NCBI RefSeq assembly: GCF_963678635.1
Contig: NC_087062.1
Location: 36,794,052-36,858,051, forward strand
Direction of reading: 5' to 3'
From: Symsagittifera roscoffensis
Lineage: Eukaryota; Xenacoelomorpha; Acoela; Convolutidae
DNA: 64,000 nucleotides
Shown here: one piece after another, positions 12,301-23,540 of the stretch
Numbering within the stretch: position 1 is the stretch's first letter
How the letters are laid out: the number at the start of each line of letters is the position of its first letter
Notes under the pieces: model-generated
What the model was told of the DNA's origin: nothing
The model's database searches: none
Seen by the model: only the letters and a program-made list of their open reading frames with translations
Translations under genes and position numbers: made by a program

Positions 12301-14741
12301 CGGTGGACAAAAGAGAAATTGTGTTGGAATAGATAGCTCCACTCCTCCCAGGGAATTGGAGGGTCCACCGTATGGTTTTTCCAAAATCAAGGTAAACCTC
12401 TCACGTTTGATTCGTAACTGTTTGACTGCGCCATGATAAAATGTTTCTTTGTTACAGCTAATTCTACTTATGTAAAGATAAAAACGTGGTTAAAAGTGAA
12501 CTAATCTCAAAGTTAAAACATTAAAAAGTGAAAAAGCATTCTCTGCGTCGGAGAGAATGAACGTATCAAAGTCATAACTAAGAAACAGTTATGATGACTT
12601 ACAAAAATAATTATAAAATACGATTAAGATAATGCAATTCACAACATTCCCCTTAACACGAAAAAAAAGTTAAGCTAAATTAAAGCCAACTGACCTTTTT
12701 TTCTACCTGAAGCAAGCTGACGAAATTTTAATAATACCGCAAAAATACTATAGTAAAAAATTAATACTCCGTAAGATCAACTTTTTGATATGAAGGCAGT
12801 TAAACTAAGGCATAATAAGCTTAATAAGATTAAATCAGCATGAGAGGCATGATGAATCCGGCGGAATACGCCCCAAAAGTAAAAAAAATACGTTGCATAG
12901 TTAAAATAAGTGAAAAAGTGAAAAAGCATTCTCTCCGTCGGAGAGAATGAACGTATCAAGGTCATAACTAAGTAACAGTTATGATGACTCACAAAAATAA
13001 TTATAAAATACGATTAAGATAATGCAATTCACAACATTCCCCTTAACACGAAAAAAAAATTAAGCTAAATTAAAGGCAACTGACCATTTTCTCTCCCTGA
13101 AGCAAGCTGACGAAATTTTAATAATACCGCAAAAATACTATAGTAAAAGATTAATACTCCGTAAGATCAAATTTATGATATGAAGGCAGTTAAACTAAGG
13201 CATAATAAGCTTAATAAGGTTAAATCAGCATGAGAGGCATGATGAATCCGGCGGAAAACGCCCCAAAAGAAAAAAAATACGTTGAATAGTTAAAATAAGT
13301 AATCCACTCTGCACAGGGTTTTTTTACAGGCTCTGAGTGATTTTAAAACTAAGCACAATAATTAGCACTAAAAGTTACACTGGGTACTACATTCGGTAAT
13401 AAGGGTTTAAGTTTTAAAAGTTTTCAGTTTTGCAATTTGTCGTCTCCAATGAAAATTTTTAATTCTGCATTAAAGTGTTCACTATCGAGATCAACGAGCT
13501 CGTCAAAACTGTTTACAGCCTCTCATAATGACTAGTCGGTGGACAAAAGAGAAATTGTGTTGGAATAGATAGCTCCACTCCTCCCAGGGAATTGGAGGGT
13601 CCACCGTATGGTTTTTCCAAAATGAAGGTAAACCTCTCACGTTTGATTCGTTACTGTTTGACTGCGACATGATAAAATGTTCCTTTGTTACAGCTAATTC
13701 TACTTATGTACAGATAAAAACGTGGTTAAAAGTGAACTAATCTCAAAGTTAAAACATTAAAAAGTGAAAAAGCATTCTCTCCGTCGGAGAGAATGAACGT
13801 ATCAAAGTCATAACTAAGTAACAGTTATGATGACTAACAAAAATAATTATAAAATACGATTAAGATAATGCAATTCACAACATTCCCCTTAACACGAAAA
13901 AAAAAAATAAGCTAAATTAAAGCCAACTGACCTTTTTTTCTACCTGAAGCAAGCTGACGAAATTTTAATAATACCGCAAAAATACTATAGTAAAAAATTA
14001 ATACTCCGTAAGATCAACTTTTTGATATGAAGGCAGTTAAACTAAGGCATAATAAGCTTAATAAGATTAAATCAGCATGAGAGGCATGATGAATCCGGCG
14101 GAATACGCCCCAAAAGTAAAAAAAAATACGTTGCATAGTTAAAATAAGTGAAAAAGTGAAAAAGCAATCTCTCCGTCGGAGAGAATGAACGTATCAAGGT
14201 CATAACTAAGTAACAGTTATGATGACTCACAAAAATAATTATAAAATACGATTAAGATAATGCAATTCACAACATTCCCCTTAACACGAAAAAAAAATTA
14301 AGCTAAATTAAAGCCAACTGACCTTTTTTTCTACCTGAAGCAAGCTGACGAAATTTTAATAATACCGCAAAAATACTATAGTAAATAATTAATACTCCGT
14401 AAGATCAACTTTTTGGTATGAAGGCAGTTAAACTAAGGCATAATAAGCTTAATAAGATTAAATCAGCATGAGAGGCATGATGAATCCGGCGGAATACGCC
14501 CCAAAAGTAAAAAAAAATACGTTGAATAGTTAAAATAAGTAATCCTAACTGCACAGGTTTTTTTACCGGCTCTGAGTGATTTTAAAACTAAGCACAATAA
14601 TTAGCACTAAAAGTTACACTGGGTACTACATTCGGTAATAAGGTTTTGAGTTTAAAAAGTTTTCAGTTTTGCAATTTGTCGTCTCCAATGAAAATTTTTA
14701 ATTCTGCATTAAAGAGTTCACTATCGAGATCAACGAGCTCG

Positions 14742-14909
14742 TCAAAACTGTTTACAGCCTCTCATAATGACTGGTCGGTGGACGAAAGAGAAATTGTGTT
14801 GGAATAGATAGCTCCACTCCTCCCAGGGAATTGGAGGGTCCACCGTATGGTTTTGCCAAAATGAAGGTAAACCTCTCACGTTTGATTCGTTACTGTTTGA
14901 CTGCGCCAT
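14742..14909 (-). CDS. Gag-like N-terminal remnant in the miniature retroelement
   Basis: A 55-codon frame that begins ATGGCGCAG, the ATG spanning the LTR/primer-site junction, and ends at TGA. Residues 20-37 include VDPPIPWEEWSYLFQ, the proline-tryptophan pattern seen near the start of many Ty3/gypsy Gag proteins. After the stop, another frame continues open for over 30 acidic codons (…FDELVDLDSEHFNAEL…), so the original gag was longer and is frameshifted. The same frame occurs in the other full units (plus-strand ATG positions near 9,965, 11,590, 12,434 and 13,670), with a stop in the 9,965 copy and other small differences. A related fragment at 33,840-34,122 supports the Gag reading. Whether this peptide is made is unknown; it is probably retained as primer-site and packaging sequence. 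Confidence 0.5.
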   Translation of the reverse strand: MAQSNSNESNVRGLPSFWQNHTVDPPIPWEEWSYLFQHNFSFVHRPVIMRGCKQF

Positions 14910-15120
14910 GATAAAATGTTCCTTTGTTACAGCTAATTCTACTTATGTACAGATAAAAACGTGGTTAAAACTGAATTAATCACAAAGTTAAAACATTAAA
15001 AAATGAAAGAGCATTCTCTCCGCCAGTGAGAATGAACGTATCAAGGTCATAATTAAGTACCAGTTATTATGGCTAACAAATTAATTATAAAATACGATTA
15101 AGATAATGCAATTCACAACA
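14909..15120 (-). repeat. Outer LTR (5' LTR in element orientation)
   Basis: 212-bp LTR ending at 15,120 against the right GATTA. It is more diverged from the internal LTRs than they are from one another (for example CTCTCCGCCAGTGAG in the hairpin). It is followed on the minus strand by primer-site TGGCGCAGTC at 14,908-14,899. Confidence 0.8.
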
Positions 15121-16440
15121 GATTAGATGTGGGCAGAATGAATTTAGAACGTATAAAACTGCTTTTATTAGTTTTTTGAGACATCTCGAGTCTCCTTTTT
15201 TCGATAACGGCTTCGGCGATGTCATCTGTTTCGAAAAAGGCTCCCTCAACTTCGGTTGGAACTTCGTTCATTAAACTTGACAATAAGGCTTTTTCGATAA
15301 AGGAGAGCACATTTTCCTGGTTGTTTGAACTTTCACGATAACTTTTCGAAATTCGGGCAGTGAGCAATATTCGCATCGGCTCTGGGATGTTTTGCCAAGT
15401 TTATATCCAGGTATTTCAAAATAGCTCCATCGAGTAATTCACGAACTTCCCCCATGTCGATACCCTACCGTTGGAGAGCTTTCGTGACTGATTTCAAAGA
15501 CTTGAAATTTTTTTAGATCCGACATTTGTACATTCTCGGAAGCATTAGGAATCAAATTGATTAGCTGCAGCTTCCTCGCAAATGCTGCGTTGAAAAAGAT
15601 TGGATGAAGCTTCTCGGAACGAACTATCTTGTCGTGAGTACTCGACCATCTTGTTTATTTCGTTGCACAAATTTCAAATCCGTGAACACCCGAAGTTCAC
15701 CTGACAGCTTTGTATTCTACAACGTCCCCATCAATGTGTTAATTTTATCCATTACTTCTTTGAAGGGTTTCAAAAAATCTCCTACTGCTAGGTTAAACCT
15801 GTGAGACGCACAACCAACTAATGGCTTATTTGCAAGGTTAGCAAAAGCCTTGTTCATCTCTGCATTATTTCCAAAAAATTAAACTACGTTGCTGATTTTT
15901 TGTTGTAAATGGCCAAAACCCAGACGGGAAATTCGTAGTGGTTTCTTGCAGCAGAACTGGTCTCACAACTTAGGGCAAAATAGCCAACTTCACAATTTCA
16001 TAACTTTTTTGTTTTGCGACGCGAAAGATGCAAAAACTCCCACAAAGTGTGTTGAACTTTTAGTCCAGCCATCAAAAATAATGCAGAATTGTTAGGGCAA
16101 CTTTTCCCATAATTACTACTTGACATCTTTCATAGCAATTTCCATGTGTTTTTTCGAATTATTGATACAAATAAGGCCATGCTTTGAAACTTTCTGGTTT
16201 TTTCTTCCTCCACAAATGAGAACGGTTTGAGACCAAGAAGTACCCAATTTAAACAATCGTGAATTTTCTTCCCTTTTTAGTGGCATTAAGCACTTTTGTT
16301 GCCAAGAAAAAAACTGGTTAAAACCATCTTGTTTATCTCGGAGAGCTTCTTTATGCTTCGACTATAAGTGGCCGAAGAGCTTTGAATTAACTGTATTTAT
16401 CTTTAGGAAAACATAACCATTTTTAACTGACACTGTGGAA
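15121..16440 (-). pseudogene. hAT-like transposase relic, N-terminal and catalytic part
   Basis: Minus-strand translation with stops and frameshifts shows hAT landmarks in order: a BED-finger-like C...H.SKH stretch (about 16,440-16,270), WVLLGLKPFSFVEEE (about 16,215-16,245), DGWT with the first catalytic Asp (16,062-16,073) followed by HFVGVFASF, then VGCASHRFNLAV around 15,798-15,812. After that come SVTKAL and VRELLDGAILKYL (about 15,500-15,400), and finally SFIRSKFILPTSNL up to 15,121. The last motif is the start of the dimerisation domain, which continues at 9,114-8,961 beyond the retroelement. In life the protein would cut and move its own transposon in the nucleus. Stops (for example just after the DGWT region) make this copy inactive. 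Confidence 0.85.
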
Positions 16441-16699
16441 AAGGGTAAAAAGTTTCAAGCAAGTACGTTTCTGGTTGTCACCCAATTTGCTGAGAATAGA
16501 GAACTGCAAATAGAGAATAGAAAAAGCAAATAGAAAGCGAAGCGAATATGCAGCAGCATCCAAATCACAGCAGCAGGTCAAAATTTTTCCATATTCCCGC
16601 GCCAAAAATTACTCTCCAATAAGTTCTCTCCCGCAACCAATTATTTGCAGTGTTCTCTGTTAGCAATCAATACATTTCGCCTATAAAATTGACAATTGC

Positions 16700-16990
16700 T
16701 TGCAATTATTTAGAGTGCAATTAATTTTTGAGAGGCCCTGGTCGCGACCAAAATTTGGTAGTTCTAGACAACCGCGACCAAAATTGGATATTTTCAGACC
16801 GCCGCGACCAAAATTTGGTTTTTCAAGACTTTCTGGACTAAAGTATTGTATCCGCGCCGGCGTGACTGAAGGAAAGTTAACCAACACCGACAGAAAGTTG
16901 ACCGCGACCAGCGCGACCGAATGAAAGTTAACCGCAAACAACGCGACAGCAGTAAGTTTAACGGCAATTGGCGCGACCGAAAACAATTGA
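16700..16990. repeat. Degenerate GCGACCAAAATT / GAAAGTTAACCGC short-repeat tract
   Basis: Three loose copies of CCGCGACCAAAATTTGG (16,740-16,820) are followed by five or so copies of GCGACCGAAxGAAAGTTAACCGC (16,860-16,980). The 130-aa frame at 16,681-17,073 (-) and the 96-aa frame beside it translate these repeats into NFGRG- and AVNF-type repeats. They resemble no known protein, so I treat them as repeat translation rather than genes. Confidence 0.6.
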
Positions 16991-17019
16991 AAGCAATTGA
17001 AAGCAGTTTCATCGGGTAA

Positions 17020-17228
17020 TGTTTCAGTTTTTTGGGTCCAAACTGTGCATTTTGGGAACTTATTCCGCAACAAGGACGCCCCATTTTTTCTTCTTTCGAT
17101 CTTTCATTTCCTTTGATTGTTCTGACAAAATTTTAACATGTTTAAAGACTTTTCTCTGGAATCCAGGAACATACCAGACACAAAATTGTACGCCTATCCA
17201 GTGCACCGTTTGGCTTTGTAAGGAGAGA
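17020..17228. repeat. Dispersed repeat R, copy 1
   Basis: Inverted relative to 48,545-48,735 (about 190 bp): shared blocks include CTGGAATCCAGGAACATA and ACACAAAATTGTACGCCTAT. A shorter match occurs near 49,680-49,800. Function unknown; probably a non-autonomous transposon fragment. Confidence 0.65.
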
Positions 17229-17230
17229 AC

Positions 17231-17290
17231 CTCTTGAACCTGAGTAGATTTAAACACCTTCGAACACGTTTAAATCTACTCAGGTTTAAG
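17231..17290. repeat. Perfect-stem hairpin
   Basis: CCTGAGTAGATTTAAAC at 17,239-17,255 is inverted exactly at 17,268-17,284, with a 12-base loop. The stem extends outward with one mismatch (CTCTTGAACC / GGTTTAAGAG) to about 17,231-17,290. It abuts repeat R copy 1 and could be one of its ends. Confidence 0.75.
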
Positions 17291-17603
17291 AGTTTCTCAT
17301 TGTATAACATAAACTTATGGAGCTGCATCAGAAAGATTTATTTCGGCGATTTCAATTCAACCTTTGTCCAAGTTTTTATTAGAAGATTAAACAATTCTTG
17401 ATATCACCAATTGAGAACTAAGAAATGCAATGTGAACTAAAATGGTCGCATTGGGCAGATAAATTAAAGAACGTGTTCTGTGGTGTCGAAATTTGAAGTC
17501 AAAAAAGCTGCATTGTACAAACTTGCAAATAGTTGGGAGTTTTGCTGTATCTGAAAATGAATGGTTATTTCAATAAATTTCTATAATTTTGAAACTAAAT
17601 AAA

Positions 17604-17805
17604 GAACAAGACTGCTCGTATCAGGGCGATGCCTTGAATGTTCCGACTGCCTTTTAAGGTCTATGGAGCAGCAAGAACATGAAAAATTTAAATAGAATAA
17701 AATAAAATAATTATTTTTTTAAATATGAGATTTTTTTTTGTGAACACATCCCCCCACAAGCCTTTTTAAGTACAATGTGATAAATTTTGCATCAAACATT
17801 ACAAG
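17604..17805 (+). repeat. Repeat E, 5' fragment
   Basis: Begins AACAAGACTGCTCGTATCAG and includes the CAGGGCGATGCCTTG hairpin and the CTATGGAGCAG block. It reaches the CATCCCCCCACA block and then loses similarity. Confidence 0.7.
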
Positions 17806-18895
17806 CACCACAAAACGCTAAATAGTCATCATTGAAAAGTTTTTTTTTCGAAAAAATTTGGCAAGTTTAGTTCATTATAACAAAAATGCACCACTTAAGA
17901 GGGACATCAGATAGTTAGATTAGCCATATTTTGAAATGCATAATTTATAGACATGAGAAACCCCGCCAACAATGTTTAAGTTTTTAGTATTCCTAAACAT
18001 TATTTACAGGCTCAAAAATTATGAAAAAGCCACTGACTTGTCAAGAAAACTCATGAAAATAAGAAAAAATACCGAATCTAATTGCGGAATTACTTTGCCT
18101 CTTCACAATATTTTTTGCTAAAGAGCAGTTTGTTATAGAAAGCCGTTAGTTAGGTACGAAAAAGATATTGTTCGATGTTATGTATACTAATAAGAACTAC
18201 CAATATTCCTTGTGTTTAACAAAAAAATATCTTAAGCGCAATAACTTGTTTTCGAGGACAAAAAAAAAGTTAAACAACGCCATGAGTGAAAAAAAATTAC
18301 ACTGCACAAAATTAATTTGTCACTGTCATCAAGTAATTGAAATAAAGTATCAGTTTGAATGAAATTCTACGGTAAAAGCTTGAACCTGTATGTTCAAATC
18401 GGCCTATATAAAATTATTTTTTTTAAAAATTTTTTGATCAAAAAATACTAAATGTTAGAAAAGTGTCTCAAAAGCTTAATTCCTAAATGGCATGAAAATT
18501 CGAAAATTTCCAGTTGCCTCTTACTTTTGAAAAAATTCCATAAGTGAAAAATAATGAAGATGTCCCAAATGGCTTAAAGACTCTAAATAATTCTGAAGGG
18601 GAGAAACATTGTTCAAAATTTAACAAAACGCCTAAAAGTCGTTTTTTTTTCAATAATTGGGCAGTTTAAATTGTGTCGAAAATGGATCTTAAAACGGTTT
18701 TGAGAGAGCTTCGAACACTAATTTGGAGGGCGTTTTTTTCGGAAGTCCGCCCACCTCTCCAAAACCAACCAGGATTTGAGTTTGAGAAGGAACGCATGGC
18801 TTCAGGGAAAAGATATTTCCTCAAAATCACCAAAATTTTGAATTAGTCTGAAAAAGAAGCAAAGCAAAGTTGGAACATTTGGTGAGCGATGCATA

Positions 18896-19612
18896 CAGTG
18901 CTGATGTAAATTTTCCGGACAAAATGCATTAAGCTAAAAATTTACAACCCGTTTTTCTCAAATTGGTTGATTTTAAGTAGAAAATGATGAAAACAAAATG
19001 CTTAGACTTTTAGCAGATTTAATATAGTGTAATTTGTTTTGCGAATTTCAGGCAAAAAATTTTATTCTAAAAATTAACCAATTTTGGCTTTTTAGTCGTT
19101 TAAAAATTACCCCAAAATTACCAGGTCAAATACTGACATAACTATATCAAAAAAAGCCTTTTACGTAGCCTAACAAATTTTAAGAATAAATATTCTCCAA
19201 ATTATTGCTTAAGTTGCTTGAATTTTGCTTAATAGACAAAATAGTCGTTTTAAATATACAAAAGGCCATTTTTTATTCATAAAAAATTTTAAAATTGGGC
19301 AATTTTTTGAAGAGCACGCCCTTCATAGAATTTGTTACGCTAGTTAAGAGGCTTTCTTCAAAATAATTATGTCAGTTTTGACCTGGTAGTTTCGGCACAA
19401 TTTATGATTGACTAAAAAAGCCACAATGATAGATTCTAGGGTAAACTTTTTCGTCCGAATTTTGCAAAACAAATTGCATCATATTAAGTCTGCTGAAAAT
19501 CTAAACAATTTCTGTCCTCGTCATTTTTATCTAACGTCAACTCAATTTGAGAAAAACGCGTTTTAAATTTTTAGTTTAAGGCGTTTTGTCCGGATAATTT
19601 AAATCAGCACTG
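18896..19612. mobile_element. Fold-back MITE P, copy 3 (TA target duplication)
   Basis: 717-bp element with CAGTGCTGATGTAAATTTTC at the left and ATAATTTAAATCAGCACTG at the right, flanked by TA on both sides. Arms are inverted but more diverged than in copies 1 and 2. Confidence 0.8.
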
Positions 19613-20039
19613 TAGATTGATCTGCAATATACGTACACATGAATACGGTGACACATTTTGTCACAAGTCACTATGGTTCAAGCATAGATATGAGAAGCGT
19701 AATGCTGGACAGAGCAGGCTTGCCAGTAACTAATCAATTTATGCAGATGCGCATCTAAGTTGACCAAATTGCTTTTCCGAACTCCACCAAAACAAAAAGG
19801 GAATCTAAAGATTTTTTTTAAAAACAGGGCAAAAATTTGGACAATAAATTGCGGATTTTTAGTGCGAGCTCCTTTTTGGTGCGCGACAAAAATTGATCTC
19901 GACAAACAGTACCAAGGCAAACCTTACATCCGCTACTGTTTTTGTTGATCTATGAAGTTAAAATAAAGTATCTATGAAATTTTAACAACTGTTTATAATC
20001 CATGAAAAATACATAGAATGAAAAAATATCTGAGATAAT

Positions 20040-20345
20040 ATTTCCCAGATTTTGTATATCATAACAGAAAACGGAATATGGTCGGTTATAATGGATTATA
20101 ATGGATTTTTGTTTTCAAAATTATCTATTATGATGAACTATCTTGACAAAATAATTGATTTGAGTGCCAAAAGTAAAATATTATAATCAATTTTAAGGCA
20201 TTATAATGGGCTCCTTTTTCAAAAAAATCGATTTTAATGGAAATATGATCAATTTCGTGTGCTGAATAAGATATCTGTAAGGAATTATAATGAAATACTT
20301 TTATCTCAGATACCCACTATAATCGATTAGAGTGCATGATCGATA
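20040..20345. repeat. TTATAATGGA/TTATAATCGA word tract
   Basis: Scattered ATTATAATGGATTATAATG-like words in both orientations, like the interior of elements W2 and W3. I could not find CCCGC-type ends, so this is either a truncated W element or an independent tract. Confidence 0.5.
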
Positions 20346-20591
20346 ATCGAGTCGGTGTTCGGTGTGAGGAAGAATAATAACAAACTCATCACTGGATAGA
20401 GTAATTTTAAAAAAAAAATTTCTCAGTTTTTGTGTAAAGTTTTTTTGTTCAAAAATTTTATTCTTGCATTTCAATGAGTTTGCTTCTCGGCTCAAATTAA
20501 GATACTTTCCCCCTAAATAGACTAAAATAGCATCTCCCAAAATTCAATTTGGTATTTTTTTGCTAGAGCTGAATGTAAATTGCACTACTTT

Positions 20592-20670
20592 TTTGTTCCG
20601 ACTTTCAAAATAACGGAATGAAAGAGCTTGGGCGGGTTTTTTTTCCTCCAGACAAATTCCGTTTTTTAAC
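20592..20670 (-). repeat. Repeat E, diverged end fragment
   Basis: TTGTTCCGACTTTC, then GGGTTTTTTTTCCTCCAGAC and ACAAGCCATTTTCAAC, match the 3' end of repeat E in reverse orientation. Similarity fades afterwards. Confidence 0.5.
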
Positions 20671-20929
20671 AAGCCATTTTCAACAGAACTTTTATTTCCT
20701 GTCGCAAATTTGTTTACTTGAGAAAAAAAATTGTTTTTGTTTTGTCATTCGGGAATTATGACATTTAAGAAGCTACCATGTGATAAGTTCATCAAAATTA
20801 GAATTAAATAAACCTATAAATGGGCTCTTGAAGGTATATTTCCTAAAAAAATGACAAAAAAGTTCCGTTGAGAGTTTTTATTGTTTAGTTTTTGTTCCGA
20901 TCATTGAAAATGGGAAGAAATTTTGTTTT

Positions 20930-23260
20930 CGGGTGTTTTTGTTTCTTTTTTTTGTTGTTTTCCACGCAAAATCAGGTATTACAAAAAATCATTGGAATGG
21001 GTTGAATGATACATCATTTTAGTGCATTGTAAGCCGTGTTTCGAACGACATTAGCAAAAATTTCAAATTTTGTCACCTTCTTAAGAGAAACTAGAAAAAA
21101 ACACTGATTTGAAAATTGGTTTTCTCCCAATCTTGAGGAACGTTCGTTATTTTAAAGTTTACTTTCGATTAAGGTTTTCTAAAAATTGTACAAAAAATGA
21201 AAGAAAACTTAAATTTTTTCTTTTATTTTCATTTTTTATTTGTTTTCCATTTTTTGACAAAAAGTTGTCAATTTTGTCTGTTGTACTAAATTTCTACGCA
21301 TTCGTAATCACACCGCGCGCTAAAAACGACAAATAGTTTTTCATGAGCATGGTCGGAACATTCTGTGCTTCTTGCACAGCAGCCACTGTATTCTTGTTTT
21401 AACTGCAGGTGCTTCGCAATCCAATTAACATGTTTCTTCACTGTGATTATTTTTGCCAATATCAGACTTCTGGGAACACTTCAGACTTCTGGAAGTACAA
21501 ATTGGTCCACTTCAGATACGGAAGTTTCGAAACTGTAATATTTCATTTTCATGAGGCAAGCAAGCCAAAAAAGCCATAGTAAATCCAAAAAATGTTAATA
21601 TGATCATAATAATTTGATAATAATTATTATTTCCAATGTATCTAACACTTCATCATCATCATTTTTATATCGCTCTATCTATGACAAAATGCAGTTAATT
21701 TTGGTAGATCGCTTTTCTACACAAATTGTCTCTTTTAGGCATCAACCGTTTTCAACCTTCGAAAAATTGCAGAATATACCGGATGTTTGAAAAAAAACTG
21801 TTTAGTGCATATGTCTATATCAAATGGTATTTCAATATTTACCTCTTGAACAAATATTTATTTCAAAAGTCTCCGATGCTTTATAAACCGAGTTACAATA
21901 ACTGTCAAAAATGGATCATATTGATCAACATATCTATCTAAGCTTGTCAGAACTGTCTGTTTTTCCCATTCTTCAATTTGAGGTACATTTTTTTTTATCA
22001 AACGGGAACATTTTATTTACTCATAAAACGAAAATACTATTATTTCTGGCTGGAGAACCAATACCATTTTTCATTAAAATGAAATCAATTTTTGAATGGT
22101 ATCGACCTTAAACTGCGCTACGGCAAAAATTGAGTTCAGATCTTCCTCCTAAGAAGCAATTCGTTTCATTGTTTTTTCATCTATTTCAGTTGGTGTTTTC
22201 AAACTGAACGTGCAACAATTATTCAGGACGTACCTTTTTCCTACTCAGAACAGCTTTGGGAACTAAATAAATTTGCACCAAACGGGAATTATAAAATATA
22301 ACGCCCATTAGATTTGTATCCACAACGCAGCAGCTAACTTTTCCTGTTTCCCTTCCGAGAGGTTACATGGTAAGCCAATGTCTAATTAAAAAGGAAGATT
22401 TTTGCCGAGGGGGCGCAGATACAAGCCGATAATCAACTAAGCCGAAAGCAATCAAAGTATAAGCAATACATTGGCTGGAAAAAAATAATAGCAACCTTTG
22501 TCTTTATCAACGCCTCCCGCAAATTTTCAAACACTGGTTAAATTTAAAAGTGCACTACAAGTATAAGATGGCCGCTTTTTTATCTATTTAACCGTCGCAA
22601 AACTGTATTGCATAATTTTTACAATCAATCATTGCCTAAACTGCGCTAATTAAACTTCAAAAGAGCTAGTTTGTTTTTAAATATCATCTTTCTTACATAC
22701 GTCATAACTGTTTCCCTCTTAATAGACTGTAGTCTTTTTTCAGCTCTTCAATTTTAATCACACTGTTTACCTTGTCATTTGGCACATCCTTTGTCCCTAT
22801 CGTCAAAGTAGTCCCTAAATCTGTCTCCGTCCTCTCAAAACCTAATTCTCAAAATCCGCGCCCACTTCAATTGCATTCACATTTCAGTTCGTGCTGGCAC
22901 TCTAAAAGATTGATGGAAAATTGAACACAGGTAAATTAATACATTATCACTATTCTGTACTAATTTAGCGTATTATTATTTTTTTTGAAATGGTTGAGCA
23001 TTAAGAAAAAATACTAGTAAAGTATATGGAAACAAAACTTTTGGGGTGCATTCATAAAACTTTTTTTTCAGTAAAATACCAGATCAGAAATCTGAAATCT
23101 TTAATAATTACTTCAATTGAAAAGCAAGGGTTTAAAGAAATAATTTTCCCTAAGCTAGAACAAACATTTAAAAAAATAAAAAACTTTATTTAATTTTTTG
23201 ATGTTATTTGGTTTTGAGGAGAAAAAATATTCATATTGTCAACATATCAGTTTTCAATCA
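20930..23260. other. Long stretch without recognised genes
   Basis: AT-rich, with homopolymer runs. Short frames at 21,109, 21,726, 21,911 and 23,198 have no motifs. No RNA gene or shared repeat was recognised between about 20,930 and 23,260. Confidence 0.4.
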
Positions 23261-23263
23261 AAG

Positions 23264-23500
23264 CCCGGGCTGTCGCCGCAGAGACAATTAACGCTATTTC
23301 AGGCCCTGATCAATGGCCACTTAGCCATGATCAGGAAGAAAACATGGATAAATTTCGGAATTAGCGCTGAATTATCTCTGAAACAGTGCTAAAATCTCTG
23401 CCTTGAATTAGCCCTGCAACTTCTCTGAAACAGCGATGAATGTGAGATCCAGCACTGATGTATCTCTGAAAAAGCGCTAGTTTTTGGAATAGACATTGTC
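23264..23500. repeat. TCTCTGAAACAGCGCTGA word array beside a CCCGGG end
   Basis: Starts CCCGGGCTGTCGCCGCAGAG, and TCTCTGAAACAG(C/T)G(C/A)T recurs three to four times between 23,360 and 23,490. A related CAG(G/A)CCCTGATCA(A/G)TGG(C/T)CAC block occurs at 23,301 and again near 25,415. It looks like part of a W-type element whose right end I could not place, possibly split by the repeat-E expansion that follows. Confidence 0.45.
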
Positions 23501-23540
23501 AGCATTATTTATCCAAAATTGAGTGCTGCTAATTAAACAT

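Larger units (their letters stand above)
9115..15120 (-). mobile_element. Multimeric miniature LTR retrotransposon (TRIM-like), one insertion of 6,006 bp
   Basis: The insertion starts and ends exactly at LTR tips (minus strand TGTTGTGAATTG...TTATCA) and is flanked by GATTA. Inside are ten LTR copies in one direction. Six are full length (plus-strand starts 9,115, 9,965, 11,590, 12,434, 13,670 and 14,909; 212-219 bp). Four lack the last ~100 bp (hairpin markers near 10,458, 10,848, 12,928 and 14,166). Spacings fall into two classes: ~846 bp (full unit) and ~390 bp (unit missing the LTR end, PBS and gag start). Each full LTR is followed on the minus strand by TGGCGCAGTC, a plausible tRNA primer-binding site next to the CA end, as in Drosophila 17.6/297-type elements. 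AAGGGGAA, a polypurine tract, precedes TGTTGTG. No pol genes are present. Confidence 0.85.

Noticed and set aside
10312-12992. Conserved 69-71 aa minus-strand frames (10,312-10,521 and 12,777-12,992)
   Set aside because: They cross the short-unit junction of the tandem retroelement and repeat only because the units repeat; there is no domain and the frame does not exist in full units.
14740-14910. Possible U2- or U1-like snRNA in the retroelement (TTGGAATAG...AGCTCCACTCC, TCCCAGGG)
   Set aside because: Only short islands match; the 5' domain, branch-pairing region and Sm site are missing, and the stretch reads better as gag on the other strand.
16681-17084. 130-aa and 96-aa frames with GRG-like repeats, superficially RNA-binding
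   Set aside because: They are translations of a degenerate short-repeat tract and open in several frames at once.
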